Shown in pieces: positions 1 to 11,619 of a stretch of DNA of 64,000 nucleotides. The translations under genes and the position numbers were made by a program. Source of the stretch: Prochilodus magdalenae (taxonomy: Eukaryota > Chordata > Actinopteri > Characiformes > Prochilodontidae); NCBI GenBank assembly GCA_024036415.1, contig JAMWET010001680.1, positions 248,001 to 312,000 on the forward strand, given 5' to 3'. The notes beneath the pieces were generated by a model. The model made no database searches and was not told the origin of the DNA. It worked only from the letters and a program-made list of their open reading frames with translations. The stretch's first letter is position 1. The number at the start of each line of letters is the position of its first letter.

Positions 1-35
1 TACATGAGCTTGTCATGACAACTGACATAACCCCA

Positions 36-85
36 CATAAATTCAATTCAATTAAATTCAGCTTTATTGTCATTATACCAATACA
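36..85 (-). repeat. LINE 3' tail (fish CR1/L2/Rex1-like)
   Basis: Read on the minus strand, this piece contains AATGACAATAAAGCTGAATT followed by a short ATTGA-type repeat. Many fish non-LTR retrotransposons end this way: a polyadenylation-like AATAAA and then a simple 3' repeat. No reverse-transcriptase coding is attached, so it would be a strongly 5'-truncated copy. The assignment rests on recalled resemblance of the tail only, and the exact clade cannot be set. Confidence 0.5.
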
Positions 86-184
86 GGGTTGTACAGTATA
101 ATGAAACACGTCCAGGCTCCTTCTCCCGTGCAGATGAAGAAACAATATCTTATAGAGAATATAAACGTATGTACCATATTATCT

Positions 185-536
185 CTCATTAGGGCACTGG
201 GCCACCATGTTTGCTAATGCAATATGGCATTAGCCATTGATGTCTCAGCATGAAGTTGAGCTTCCTAATGGTGTCCTATCACAATTCATCCTGGACTGTG
301 TCCATGTAGGCATGCATCGTCTAAAAGGATAGCTCATGGAGGGCATCACTGCTTGCTGTATGTCTGCAATCATGATTGTTGGGTCAGTCAAATACAGAGT
401 CATGTACTGTCCTATGCAGCCGAGTGTAAACCTTCGCATGTCTCATGATGTCAAACCTACTCACTAACTTTCAATCCTGTCCTTCCACTCTTTCTGGGTG
501 CAACTATTTGTGCAGCTATTCTTTTAATGATGAGTG
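185..536 (-). mobile_element. Tc1-like relic, family A copy 1 (internally deleted)
   Basis: The right end reads TTCTTTTAATGATGAGTG followed by TA, which is the terminal inverted repeat shared by at least nine pieces in this window (called family A here). Read on the minus strand it starts with that end and then gives the transposase N-terminal stretch LTDPTIMIADIQQAVMPS (about 439 down to 320). It then jumps straight to the C-terminal region of the family, which lies near 60760-60850 in the longest copy. The catalytic middle is therefore missing. The left end is eroded. It is a non-autonomous, dead copy. Confidence 0.75.
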
Positions 537-779
537 TATCTCCATTGCCATTCATAACGCATCCCATACATAGTAACCATTTATAAACAGACCCTCCACT
601 ACTGCTACATGATACAGTATATTTGCTGTTTATAGTGTTAGTTGGTGGAGTGGCATACATGGAAAGCTTTACCTTGTTTGAGACATAACAACAGTAAGTA
701 AGCGTTAACTTGACCTTGTTTATTCATTGAATTCACTTCTTTTAGAAGAACCACTTCTTTTCATACTGCAATCCATAGG

Positions 780-1168
780 TGTCCCTTACCGCCCTCTCTG
801 GTAGCTGTGTGTTACTGCACAGCTTTTCCTGCTCCACCCTGGCTCCACCCATTCTCACACCTGCAGCTGATCTAGGACTCATTAAGACTGCTATTTATAC
901 TCTATGGTTTGCTCAGCCTGGTTGCAAAGTCTCTGTGTTCTCATTAGAGCTCTGAGCCCTGTTTCCTCTGTTCTTGATTTGTGTGTCTTGTAGTGTTCGT
1001 GTTGGTTTCCATGGTTTTGACCCTTGCTTTGGTTTCTGGATTTTGTCTTTATGGATATGTCTCTGATGATGCCTGCCTGTGTTGTGACCCCTGCCTCTTC
1101 TGATAGTAATTCCTGGACAACCCCTAATCAAACCTCTTTGCACTTGCAACCTGCCTCAACCTGTTACA
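780..1168 (+). mobile_element. Solo LTR with 5-bp target duplication
   Basis: The element begins TGTCCCTTACC and ends CTGTTACA, giving the TG...CA type termini of an LTR. It is flanked on both sides by ATAGG (775-779 and 1169-1173), a perfect 5-bp target-site duplication as made by Gypsy-type and many other LTR retroelements. Inside, CTATTTATACTC around 890-901 could serve as a TATA box and AATCAAACC near 1127 as a weak polyadenylation signal, both fitting plus orientation. No gag or pol lies next to it. It is therefore the product of recombination between two LTRs. Length 389 bp. Confidence 0.8.
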
Positions 1169-1173
1169 ATAGG

Positions 1174-2589
1174 ATCCAGTTATGCCACAATTTTAAATTC
1201 TAATTTAACAGAGCCTCAGCTTTGGACAACTTGGCAGTCATTTAGTGGTTGGAGAGCAATGTATCTAAAGAGACCCTGGCAGTTACATTTAAAAATAGCT
1301 TATATATTAACCCTGAAATTGGATGGATTAGACAGGGCATTCATCAAGTTCTATATGAGGGAGCCATGCCTGAAAGCTTTTTTAGACCAATCATTAATTA
1401 TTGCTGTCCAGCCAGAAAACAAAGCATTGATCTAAGCATGTGACAGAGCGGAGAGTATTAAAATCTTAAGCAGCTTTTGATTTATGAAGATTGGCCAAGC
1501 TGAGAAAAGTTAGCTTCTTTCTGACAGTTTGCCATTCATTTAGCTCAAGGGAGCTTGCTATTTATGGTTCAGTAAAAGAACTATCAGGCTACCCACGCAG
1601 AAAGGCCACGGGATCCACCAGGAATTTCTCTGCCAATGTCATGTGATGTGTGGCAAGAGCATAGTGTGGATCAGCTGGCTAGCTACTGTATTTTATGATC
1701 ATGGAGATCAAATGTCCTGTTTTAAATGGACTTGAGCTAGATTGGAACATGGGGGGAAAAAAAGCTGCTTGTGTAGCCAAACGTCTCCAAGGAATGACCC
1801 ATGGCTCCAGCATGCATCCTATTCCTCCTTTCTTTCAGATTGCAGTCAATAGTACATGCCTCAAATGGCATCTGCGTCATTGTAGCTTTTAAGGTAATTA
1901 ACTAGTGCCAATATAAAATCCATATGGAACAAATGGCTCACTGCAGAGCATGCTTACTTTTCTCCATTTGTGCCATTCTGGAGTCTTTGTTTTCAAAGTG
2001 CAATCCAATAAAGACACACAATCATTCAGATATCTAAAAATGCATTTGTCTCAACTACAGCCATCAAAATTATTACAGTCACTACTTTATTAATGCCATT
2101 TTCCTAATTTTCCTAACCCCTTAGAACACTGCATCCATAGTGCATCCTGAAGCCCGCACTGTCAATTTCAATAGCCCTGTCCCAGTTACCACACTTGGCA
2201 GGAAATGGATTGTATTGGCAAAAAATCCCACAGCCATATTGCTAAAAGCATAATGTGTATGAACGGTCAATACCTGCCATAGCTTCCAATCAAGAGATCA
2301 AGAAAAAGTCAGTTTGGGTCCCGATTCTGACATATATAGATGCCTGTAATCACCTTGTCAGAACTGCATCATTGTACACATGGTTGGAACCAAAAGCATA
2401 ACAATTGCTTGAATCATATAATCATTTAGTCAGTAAAAGCATCATCAATATTCTTCTGTACCATTAACTATAACATCAAGCATCATTGTGACTGCAAAAG
2501 TAAGTAATGATTTGGTATCTATGGTTGATCGGATTGATGTAAGCTTAAGATATGTGAGGCCTGTTAATGTTCTGACAAGAGAGCACAGG
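1174..2589. other. Intergenic, nothing recognised
   Basis: A+T-rich single-copy-looking DNA. Open frames of 64-65 codons occur at 1249-1443 and 1695-1892, but neither resembles a known protein or shows a repeat or motif. No promoter, RNA gene or mobile element was recognised. Confidence 0.5.
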
Positions 2590-2935
2590 AGATCAAAAGA
2601 ATAGTTCCACCAAAACTTGTATCCAGAAGGAATCTTCTGACAGGACTAAAGCTTAGTGGGTATTAGGTTTGATTTTGTGAGACATGCAAATGGTTTACCT
2701 GACTGACCCAACAGCCACTGCAGTGATGCCCTCAATGAGTTGTCCTGTTAGTGCCAGCACCATTGTCAGACGGATGTATAATGCATGCCATGTAAGTGTC
2801 GCCAAAGACTGCAATGGTGTCGTGCCAGACTGTCATGGAGTGACTCAGAATGGCAGTGGAGCATCTTCGGTGATGAGTCCCGCTTTGTCTTGGTGGAAAT
2901 GACCAATAAGTCTGTGTGTGGAGGCACAGTGGTTA
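2590..2935 (+). mobile_element. Tc1-like relic, family A copy 2 (catalytic block visible)
   Basis: The left end ATCAAAAGAATAGTTCCACC is a worn family A inverted repeat. It is followed by the family's leader (GTGAGACATGCAAATGG) and the transposase N-terminal stretch around 2700-2770. Further on, 2828-2890 reads RLSWSDSEWQ then WSIFGDESRFVL. This is the block around the second catalytic aspartate (xDESRF) typical of Tc1/mariner (IS630 superfamily) DDE/D transposases. Frames are broken by stops and shifts, and the right half of the element is absent. Dead copy. Confidence 0.75.
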
Positions 2936-3768
2936 GCAAATCTCAACACAAAAAATGAACAGCGCAGCTCCATAGAAGTCATCCGTTACCCAGCTGTGAC
3001 AAAGTTGTGACAGCAAACTTAGTTTTTTTGCTGTTTGTTTTCCCTCACAGTGTCAAACAGCCAGGATGCTATAAATGGACCATGCATGGACCATGCAACA
3101 CACCATGGCTATTTTTAACCCATCAGTATGCTTCATTTACTAGCAGTGTGCATATGGTGGCTCTGCGAGTGTCTCTTTTACCGCATTGTCAGGCATTATG
3201 CTAATAATACGCTGGTGACAACACGTGTGTCATCAAAAGAATACTATCTATCGCATATGCAGACGAGGACTGCAAGTCTATAGAAATTTCAGATTTTGCC
3301 ATTCATAGGGGTGCTCACGGGTGTCCTCTATATGTCCTTAGTTGCATTCTGCCTTGTGTGTAGGACTGCACTGACACAGCCTCAGCAGAGGACTCCAAAC
3401 CAAAAGTGGATAGGTTTATTTACTGCCTCCAAATGCTGGAGAAGAAGATATCCAGATGTTAAATTGCATTTGTTTATAAATTTGTCAAATATGTTAGCTT
3501 CTGTTTTTCTCTTTTTGCATCTCTTGGTGTGAAAAAAGCTCCAAGCTTAGACATGTGATCAACAGTATTATGATAAATGTAGCCTATTTAGGGCTAAAAG
3601 GCTAATAAGGCTAAAAAGGAACTGAGTAAATACAGAGACAGCATTAAAAGTACTACCACTTGTCAAACATTTAGGAAAGGCTGCTTATAGAAGGTTTCCT
3701 TATTTTTATAATAAGAATAATTTAGAATAACAGTGAAGACATAACATAAAATATCACTCATGGAATTA
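2936..3768. other. Intergenic, nothing recognised
   Basis: Contains short open frames (3007-3204, 3296-3532) without recognisable protein features. No repeat family was identified. Confidence 0.45.
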
Positions 3769-3770
3769 TA

Positions 3771-4131
3771 CAGTGCACCTTAAAGCCTCCTAAATAGAAC
3801 TTTACAGGAGGATGCAGTGGACGCTGATATTACAAGATTTTTAAAGAACTTTTGGATGAATTCTATTGGACTGTCCATTATGAAAATTCACTAAATTGAA
3901 AAGGTAACTAGAGCTTCTAAACAAAGGAAAAGAAAGGTGTTTTTTTAGCACTATATAGATTAGAAGTGGCAATATAGCAAAAATATAATCCTGTGATACA
4001 TCAAGAGTGTATGTGGTATATCTGGATATGTATCAACTCATCAGCTCTTAAACTAATCAGCTGGAACTGTTAAGTGTAAGCCTGTAGAGTCTTTAAGATA
4101 CATTTAGTGTCCAGACTTTTGAGTGGTGCTG
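3771..4131. mobile_element. Possible Tc1-type MITE
   Basis: The right end, GTGTCCAGACTTTTGAGTGG then TGCTG and TA, closely resembles the common fish Tc1 terminus that reads GTGTCCAAACTTTTGACTGG. A left boundary of TA plus CAGTGCACCT at 3769-3780 could be the partner, but it matches poorly past about ten bases. No transposase fragment is visible inside. Either a worn non-autonomous element of about 360 bp or a lone right end. Confidence 0.4.
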
Positions 4132-4133
4132 TA

Positions 4134-5600
4134 CAAATCCATAAAAGTTTTACTTAAGTACATGTAAGTGAATGAATGTAACTAGCTACTACCTAATACT
4201 ATGTGTAATGACAGTCAGTGAGGCTTAATTGCAAACATATGCAAATTAACGCACATGTATAATATGAATTAAGGCAGATGCTAATTGTTTATTTAGCATT
4301 AGCTAACCTTTATTAACACTTTCTCATGTTTTTACAATCAACAAATGCAATGGCAAAGACCATGTCCGCTGGTCCATTCATTTTGAATGTTGGACACAAT
4401 GTGAAGTTTAATTTGAGCTTTCAGATGATGTATAAACCAAATACAATGTTGGATATAAATGGCTATATTTAAGGTTTTTGTGCGACAGCCTTACCAGCTT
4501 ATGGAGGAATGGCAGTAGCAGTCTCAAATAAATGACACTGTTATATGGATTCCATTTATCATTACAATTATTTTTTTCCTTAACAAATGAGATAAAAGCA
4601 TTGTTTATTGAAGCATGACATTTGTCTTTGCCCTTGTAAATTACTTCCCAGCATAAGGATCTTCATAAAAGCCCAGTTTGTAATGTTTAATTATGTAGAG
4701 AAACAAAACTACAGAGACTATGAAAAAATGCCAAAGCCTTTTCATTTTTAAAAGATCAAACTTTCACTACAGATCTGAAAAAATTCCAGATTGTTTCTGT
4801 CCATCCTTCAACTGAAAGAAGACAACGCTATGGTTCTAAAAGGATGGGTAGCTGTCAGGAAGCAGATACTGAGGAATGGTAATAGACACAAAAGGAATAA
4901 AATGCACTGAAACTGGACAACACCCTTTATGGACTAATGACTCTACATAAGTAACTTGACAGTGAGAAGCAGTGTATGCAATCAATTACTGCTCAATTTT
5001 AAAGACAAGTTTTGGAGGTCTGCAAAAATATCCCAGAAAAAACTGAAATTAAATCAATTATCTTTTTGCAAAACAGCAGCTTTTTTGAGGGGGAAAGTTT
5101 GAGGCTGTGATAACTGTACATAGTAATACTCCAAAGTAAACAAACATTCAGGCTGGCCAATGCCCATAACTCTGACGACAGTCTTTCCTTAGTGAGAAAC
5201 ACTGACTTGGTGTCAACAGGGCTTTATGAGAGGAGCACATAGTGCATGATTGTGGGCTCTCATGCCTACTGCATCAGCACCGTGCTGGAGTGAGCCTTTT
5301 TTTCCTGTGGGTTAAGGCAGGTGGACTGATGGCCTCAAATTTGAACAGCATTTACCCATGTAGCTGACACGGGCAGCTTTGGAGTTCAATTTAATTTTAT
5401 CTGTGTGCCCAGCTATTTGCACATCATTACACGTGCAGTGCAAGCCACCACCAACCCCCTAACCCCAGCACCCCCCGGAAAGCCACTAGAGCCTCTTTGG
5501 CCTTGCGTGGGCTTGTTTACTCATTCATTTATTTATGTTATTCAAATCTGTTATTCAAATGCTGTCCAGTTGGGAGGCTAACAAACTGGTTCAAGGTTGT
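4134..5600. other. Intergenic, nothing recognised
   Basis: A+T-rich to about 5200, then richer in G+C with a C-rich run near 5450-5480. No gene, repeat family or motif was identified. Confidence 0.45.
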
Positions 5601-6100
5601 TGCACTGGGCCACGAGAGGGTGTGAGGGAGCTAGCAGTGCGTTGCGTGCCAGTTTGCTTGGCACTGGGAGAGCCCTCTCCCACACCCTGCCCGTCCCGGT
5701 CCAGCGTCTAAAATGTTAATTTCTGAAGTGTAACATTGTGGAGATGTGAGCTGTCAGGCTGCCAAAAGCCAGGCTGGGGAAGAGGAGTGGAGAGGGGCCA
5801 ACACCAGTGAACCGGAGAGGAGCTTCCATGGCTTGGATGTGTGTCCTACAGCCAAGCAACATGTGCCAAGAGCGGCTCTCCACGCAGCAATGACTTCTGT
5901 TAACTATTCGGGACCACTCAGAGCTCTAATAATAGCAGAAGGCCCTCTGATTTGCTCTGCCCTTTTTTGGATGACGCTGTAGTGTCGTTTCTGTACATAA
6001 TGAGACATTACGAGCAGGGCTTTTATGAAAATGTCTTTGCTGGGAAGTCAGAAGGGCAATGGGTAATTGCATGCAACAATGTTTTTCTCCTCGTTTGTGG
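5600..6100. other. Candidate conserved non-coding block
   Basis: Higher G+C than its surroundings, with no simple repeats and no transposon resemblance. An open frame of 78 codons at 5746-5982 has no recognisable features. The texture, for example the stretch at 5990-6070, is like that of vertebrate conserved non-coding elements, but conservation cannot be seen from one sequence. Inference only. Confidence 0.25.
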
Positions 6101-6402
6101 AAAAAACATTTTTTTTAATCACTAACAGAGTCTATATAATAATATCCATCTATTAAGATTGCTACTTACTTAGTCTACCCCTTTGGCCAAAGCTTCAGCT
6201 CCTACTTAAGGTTCTTTGCTATGTCTTTGTGAGAAGGCACCCCTTAAAAATGGGCACCATTAGGGAGAACTAATTAGCTAACAGAGATGGATTGGTATCG
6301 GATAATGCAAATATTTTTGCATGGGTAGCATTAATGAATTAATACCAGTATTAATTAAGGCGTCTTCTTTTAACACAGGCGATCAATTGTTGTGTGGTTG
6401 GA

Positions 6403-6419
6403 ATTAAAAAAAAAAAAAA
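6403..6419. repeat. Poly-A tract
   Basis: A run of A ending in AG. It may be a retroposon tail, but no body is recognisable beside it. Confidence 0.8.
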
Positions 6420-6555
6420 GACTTGTAGTCACCCTCCCATCTGTGAACTCTGGGTGGGTGCAGTGTGCCCATTGACCACAGAGGGGCAATGGTGTGCCTT
6501 TGTGGTCTGCAGCAGCTGCATGCAATGGATGCTGAATTTCAAGTGCCTGAGAAAG

Positions 6556-6599
6556 AGAGTGAGAAAGAAAGAGAGAGAGAGAGACAGAGAGAGAGAGAG
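6556..6599. repeat. GA-rich microsatellite
   Basis: GAGA/GAAA/GACA mixture on the plus strand. It creates overlapping low-complexity open frames on both strands (6370-6713), which are not genes. Confidence 0.9.
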
Positions 6600-6719
6600 T
6601 GGGTGGTGAATGGTAGAAGCTTCTGCTGTCGTTTCTCCTCTCCCTTGACTCGCCCTGCCCCAGAAACAAGGTACGTCCATCTAATTGCTCTAATGGCTTC
6701 TCCTCCTCATTAGGCCCTT

Positions 6720-8335
6720 GACCTTGGCAGTACGTGATAAGAGTGGGTCATCACAGATTAGAACAGGGCCCTGAGGTCCTATCCGAGTCTTACTCTGCTA
6801 GAGGGCATGTGCAACGCCTTCGCTCATTGTAACTGAAAGCCATTTCAAACCTCATCCAGAAACATCACTCTTTCAGGAGCTCTTCCCTGTTGTCAGAGGT
6901 TTCTGAGAGATTCTCCTTCACAGCTGTGTTCCATTCAGGTTTCTGCACCACACATGAGCACGAGCTAGACCATGGGAGCGACAGTCGAAAATAGAATGCG
7001 TTTAATTATAAATAGGCTTAGGGGTGCTCCCTCACAACTGTAACTACATAAGCCAAGTGTGTTGGGAAAGTAGCAGCAAGTGAGTGGAGCACGTTCCCGA
7101 GGCTTAGCCCACTTATTTATTAATGAGTCTGGAGACACTTGACGCTGCAGGCTAGCAACCAAGCGTCTTTTCCCTTGTGATGTTTACGCGACCACCACAT
7201 AGTTGAGTTGTCTGTCTATCCAGACGAGTCATGGTGTTTTTTAGTGAATGATCAAATGATGAGTTGTTTGGTTTTGATGTGAGAATCACTGCTTTCCAGC
7301 TGTGAGCGCCAGCGCCGAATGCATACATATACATATTCAGAGACCTAGCTCGTCAACAGAGGATGCACTACAGAAGCCACTATGATGTAAATGCCCTTCA
7401 TAGACTTGCATTGATTTTTTTTTTTTCTTTGTAAACTTTCAGCAAAGCCTGAATGAAAAAAAATCAAACAACAAGCTAGAATCTAAAAACACATGACTTT
7501 AAAAATGCATTAAAAAAAAAAAAATCTGAGAACTGCCTGGGTGTGGCTTAATATTCTATTGAGTATCTGTGTTTGACAGCCCTCAACCTTCAGTGTGAGG
7601 CAGAACTAAACACAATAGCACAAGTGAGAGAGAATCAGTGAAACAGGCTCTCCATCTGTGTTGTAAACTATCCAGACTATGTTCATGGCTAACTAAAAAC
7701 ATTATCCAGGTTGTATATCATCGCTGTCCAATGAAAAAGAGGATGATTTTTACTTTTATGCATCATTTGAACACAGCAACTGCAATTTACATTGGGTGAA
7801 AATTTCATGATTAATCGATCGACAGAAATGTCCCAAACCTCCATGCATAAAGTCTGGTTCTATTGACTTACATTAACGTTATATTAGGTTTTTGCCCTCT
7901 CCTGTAGAGACCTGATTTGGAGATCTGTTTCTGTTTGGATAATGATGATATGCAGATATGTTAAGATATCTTATGTTTTTTGTTACTGGATGTCCATTCA
8001 TGGAATACTAGCGTGGCTGGTTAAGCAAATTAATGGATGGATAGGAAAACCAATTATGTTAAACCTGTGTTGACAGCCTTATGATTGGTGAGGATACAGC
8101 TTGCATCTGCAAAAATATCACCAGCCAGTTTATCAAAAAAGTAGCTTTTTGGTTAAATACATGAGCCATGTAGTGGAACTGGACCCCCGAAGAATGTAAA
8201 GCTTTTAGATAGCAAAGAGTGTTAAACCACAGTCTGATGCCTGACTCAATGTCCCCATCACTACCACTGTAATAAAAATAAGCTACTTCATATCTAACCA
8301 CTGTAAAGACTTTGTTTGCTTTTAAATACATGAAT
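6720..8335. other. Intergenic, nothing recognised
   Basis: No gene. Short T runs (about 7410-7425) and A runs (7510-7524). Open frames of 60-90 codons on the minus strand (6965-7162, 7152-7334, 8059-8331) have no recognisable motif. Confidence 0.45.
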
Positions 8336-8339
8336 TCTG

Positions 8340-8575
8340 CAATTCTGTTTGATTCCTGGGGTCCTCTCTAGGTAAAGTTTGCATGTTCTCCCCATGCCTG
8401 TGTGGGTTTCCTCCCACAGTCCAAAGACATGCAGTCAGGTGAATTTGAGATGCTTAATTCCCCAGTGAATGTGTGTGTCTGTTTGCCCTGTGATGTATGA
8501 ACAGCCTGTCCAGGTTGTTTCTGTCTTGTGCCAATTGAACACTGGGATAACAACCTCCCCGGGTTTGTTTTAACT
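8340..8575 (+). repeat. tRNA-type fish SINE, family B, head missing
   Basis: Contains GTTTGCATGTTCTCCCCATG, then TCCAAAGACATGCAGTCAGG, then a TGTCCAGG...TGGGATAA block in that order. This is the body of a very common teleost retroposon whose full copies begin with a tRNA-like promoter. Other pieces of the same family lie at 18295-18520 (minus), 30660-30800 and 43075-43215. The tRNA-like head is not seen here. The minus-strand open frame across it (8368-8553) is incidental. Confidence 0.7.
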
Positions 8576-8799
8576 TGGGTTTCTAATCACCAAAAATGAA
8601 AGCAGAACTGTATCCCGAGGGAAATGCTATGTTTGAATGTAGCCGTCAGCTACACTAACCTAGTAATACTCATAGAAAGCTATGCCCTCTCAAAGCTAAC
8701 AGATCCTAAACAGCATTGACTAAAATACATATAGTGTTTTGGAAGCAATCGAAGCTGCCATCCTGATCACCACCACAGCCAGCATTCACCTACCAGTCA

Positions 8800-9378
8800 C
8801 TTCATTAAGTATATGCATACTTTGTAGTTCTATTACTACAGACTATAGTCTGATTAGAGTCTACTGTGTTAGTCCCCCTAATACCCTGTTCTCCAATAAT
8901 TGATACAAGTAGATCAGACACAGTAGATCAGACGCAGCAGCAAGTCAGTGTCACTGTTGAACTGAGAATAGTCCAAAAAATGAAAACTATCCAGTCAACT
9001 GCACCCTGTCACCAGCGTTTTGTGACCACTGATGGGACTAAAAGATGACAAACACAAACTCTGCAGCAGCAGATGAGCTATCGTCTCTAACCGTATATCT
9101 ACTAGGTGGACCAGCAAGGTAGGAGTGGACAGTGAGTGGACACAGTGTTTAAACACTCCAGCAGTACTGCTGTTTCAGATGCACTCACACCAGTGTCACT
9201 GCAGTGCTGAGAATGATCCACCACCTGCCCACAGAAGAGCAGGTTAAAAGGGGGCTAACAAAGTATGCTGGGAAACATGGACTATAGTCTGTAATCGTAA
9301 AGATACTAAGTCTACTTATATGGCAAGTGATCCTGACAAAATAGACAATGGGTGTAGCAGGACTTAATGATCAGCCAG
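8800..9378. mobile_element. Palindromic MITE (fish, GATCAGCCA-ended)
   Basis: The two halves are inverted copies. TACAGACTATAGTC near 8837-8850 pairs with GGACTATAGTCTGTAATC near 9280-9297, and TGTTAGTCCCCCTA pairs with AGGGGGCTAACAAA further in. The centre carries GTGTCACTGCAGTGCTGAGA and the right end reads AATGATCAGCCA. The arrangement matches a long palindromic DNA element widespread in fish, recalled from general knowledge. No protein is encoded; the open frame 8866-9048 is incidental. The left terminus is too worn to place exactly. Confidence 0.65.
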
Positions 9379-9384
9379 CACAGA

Positions 9385-9425
9385 AAAGGCATAAACCAGC
9401 ACAAACCGGCTTAGACCAGCATAGA
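9385..9425. repeat. Short ACCAGC minisatellite
   Basis: About three and a half units of a roughly 12-bp motif of the form AAACCAGCACAA / TTAGACCAGCAT, directly after the palindromic MITE. ACCAGC-type minisatellites are frequent in fish. Confidence 0.6.
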
Positions 9426-9429
9426 ATTC

Positions 9430-11100
9430 AATCTAGTCATAGTTGTGTTTTTTTTTTTTTTTGCAGGGATATGCTTGTATGTAAGAGTGCTTGTTTATAC
9501 TGATCTGATAATCAATGAAGACATTCTCGATTCCAGACAAAGGATAGAAACTCTGATTCTCACAGTGTGAGCAGCACTTGTAGGTGATGTAGCTCTCTAA
9601 TATGCATGTCTATGGGCAAAAGAAGATAGAAATACTGTGATAGCTGTTGCAATGGTGCAGAAATCTTGATCGGGCAGAGTCAAAAATCAATACGCAGCTC
9701 AGTGTGTTAAGCAGTAGTTAACCACTAAAAGGGGCAGATTTACAATGACTTCAGGCACTCACTGCAGAGACATCGGTTCACAGTTCAGTGCTTGTGATTC
9801 ATGGCCATTCAGCCATATCTGTTACTCTCAGGAGGCTCCTTGAGCCGGAGGTGACAGGCATTACGTAGAACGCAGATTGAACTCCCCTTAAAAAAAAGAT
9901 CAATAAGCCATTCTGAACAAATTAAACAGATTTAAATCAAAATACCTGCTAGAGACCCTCACGTAAACTGTACCTTTGAGTCTAACACTACACCGGATTA
10001 AGAAACTATGAACTTCGAAGACCCTCTTTGCATTTGCGAGATATGAAATCAGCTAATTTCACAGTTTTGTGGAGAGCATAACTTTAATCTCTCTCGCTCA
10101 TACACGCACACGCATCACCCAATTCAGCACTAGATAATTATGTCTCTTTCTGATGGGTCAACGAGTCCTCTAGCAGGTGAAACATTTAGAAGGAGTGGCT
10201 TTTTTTTTCCTGACTGGCTCATTCCATCTCTGATGTGAGCCAAGCGCAGGGCACACAAGGCATTATCAGCGCTGGCATCAACCACAAACAAATTAAAATT
10301 CACCCGCCGAAACCACAAACAGCAATGCTCTGTGAATAAATGAATAATGGAAGAGGGAGGGGTGGCTCCAAAAAGGTGTCATATCCAGATCAGTATTATA
10401 GAAAAATTTGAATTATAGCTTGTAATCAAATCAATCAAGACCTGTAATTTGGAATGAATTTAAGGCTAGCAAAATGAATGAATATTGATTTGACCATTAG
10501 AAGCTGCAGACATCAAAAGCATACTACAATGGCCGAGCTATGCCCATTATGCTAAGGAGGAAACCTCCCTACAAGACCCGATCACTGTGACCCACACATC
10601 TGCACAGCCTAAGTGCAACCTAAGTTATTAGCATTGATGCAGATAATAAAAACTAGGAGAGTGAATTGCCTGAAGAAAAAGCAGAGTGAGTCTGTGGCTG
10701 GCTATTTTGTAGGTGTTGCTAAAACTAAATGGGAATGAAGGATGAACAAATGATAGAAAGATGAATGAAGGTGAGTATGGCTGTAGAGTTTGTGGATATG
10801 CTCTAAGCAAGTACATGCAATTTGTATGGTTGCAGGTTAAAGGAAACAATAGGATTTGAATAGGGAGGTGAAATGTTAATGTAACTCTGTGGGAGGAAAT
10901 AGCGACCAGTCGACCGGTCATACCTAACATTCTAACATCAAAAGTAAAGCACAGGAGCTCAGTGTTTGAAACATTTCATTGTGTTTTTAATGTTAATTCA
11001 GCACAGAGCCATTACTATTATTAGTAATAATAGTAATTACCATTACTAAGTACTTAGCTAGGCTAATTATGCTATCAAAACACTGTAATTATTATTTTAA
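9430..11100. other. Intergenic, nothing firmly recognised
   Basis: Poly-T near 9448-9464. The block at about 9980-10330 is non-repetitive and could be conserved non-coding DNA, which cannot be tested here. A 100-codon minus-strand open frame (10628-10930) is rich in S, F, L and P and looks like chance reading of a purine-rich plus strand. Confidence 0.4.
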
Positions 11101-11104
11101 TGTG

Positions 11105-11500
11105 GGTAACATAATGAGGACGGATGGCGCTGCACAAGAATGATGGGGCTACAAATACCTGGGGGATGTGTGACGGGATTCATAGATTTAGAAGAGGTGG
11201 TACAGTGCAGTGAACGTATGATAAATGGGTCGAAATCAGACGTTAATGATTGGCTAAAAGGAGTCATTGCATTTGGGCATGCCAAAGGCCATAGTGTGAA
11301 AGATGTACCTGAATGTACAGGTGTAAGGAAGTGTAGGGTCATATGGCTCTACCAGCAGGGGTAAAAATCCCAAGTCTACAGGAAACTGTCCTCAGAATTG
11401 CACCAAGGAAGGCAACCACCAAATCTGTCCCAACTCTGCAGTTCTTTGATTCACATTGTTGTCACCTACATCCCAAAGCTTGTGCAGTTCATGCAAGGGA
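11105..11500 (+). pseudogene. Decayed Tc1-like transposase N-terminus
   Basis: The frame from about 11140 reads KGVIAFGHAKGHSVKDVPEC followed by TGVRKCRVIWLYQQG. This has the pattern of the first helix-turn-helix of Tc1-like transposases: (R/K)G-I-x-G--x-G-S--D-V, then T-V-x-R-V-Y-x-x-W. It runs into a stop at 11362-11364, and the next frame continues for a while as linker-like sequence. No terminal inverted repeats were found. It is unrelated by sequence to family A in this window. A relic of DNA-binding domain only. Confidence 0.5.
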
Positions 11501-11619
11501 TTACACTCTATTAGGTATGTTTAATTCACAGGTGACTATTTTAGTATATGACTATATAAACTGTGTATTCAATTACATTCGCAAAATATGCCAAAACAAA
11601 AGTAATACCTCTTAATTCC

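Noticed and set aside
6370..6713. Four overlapping open frames on both strands
   Set aside because: They owe their length to a GA microsatellite and an A run; no protein motif.
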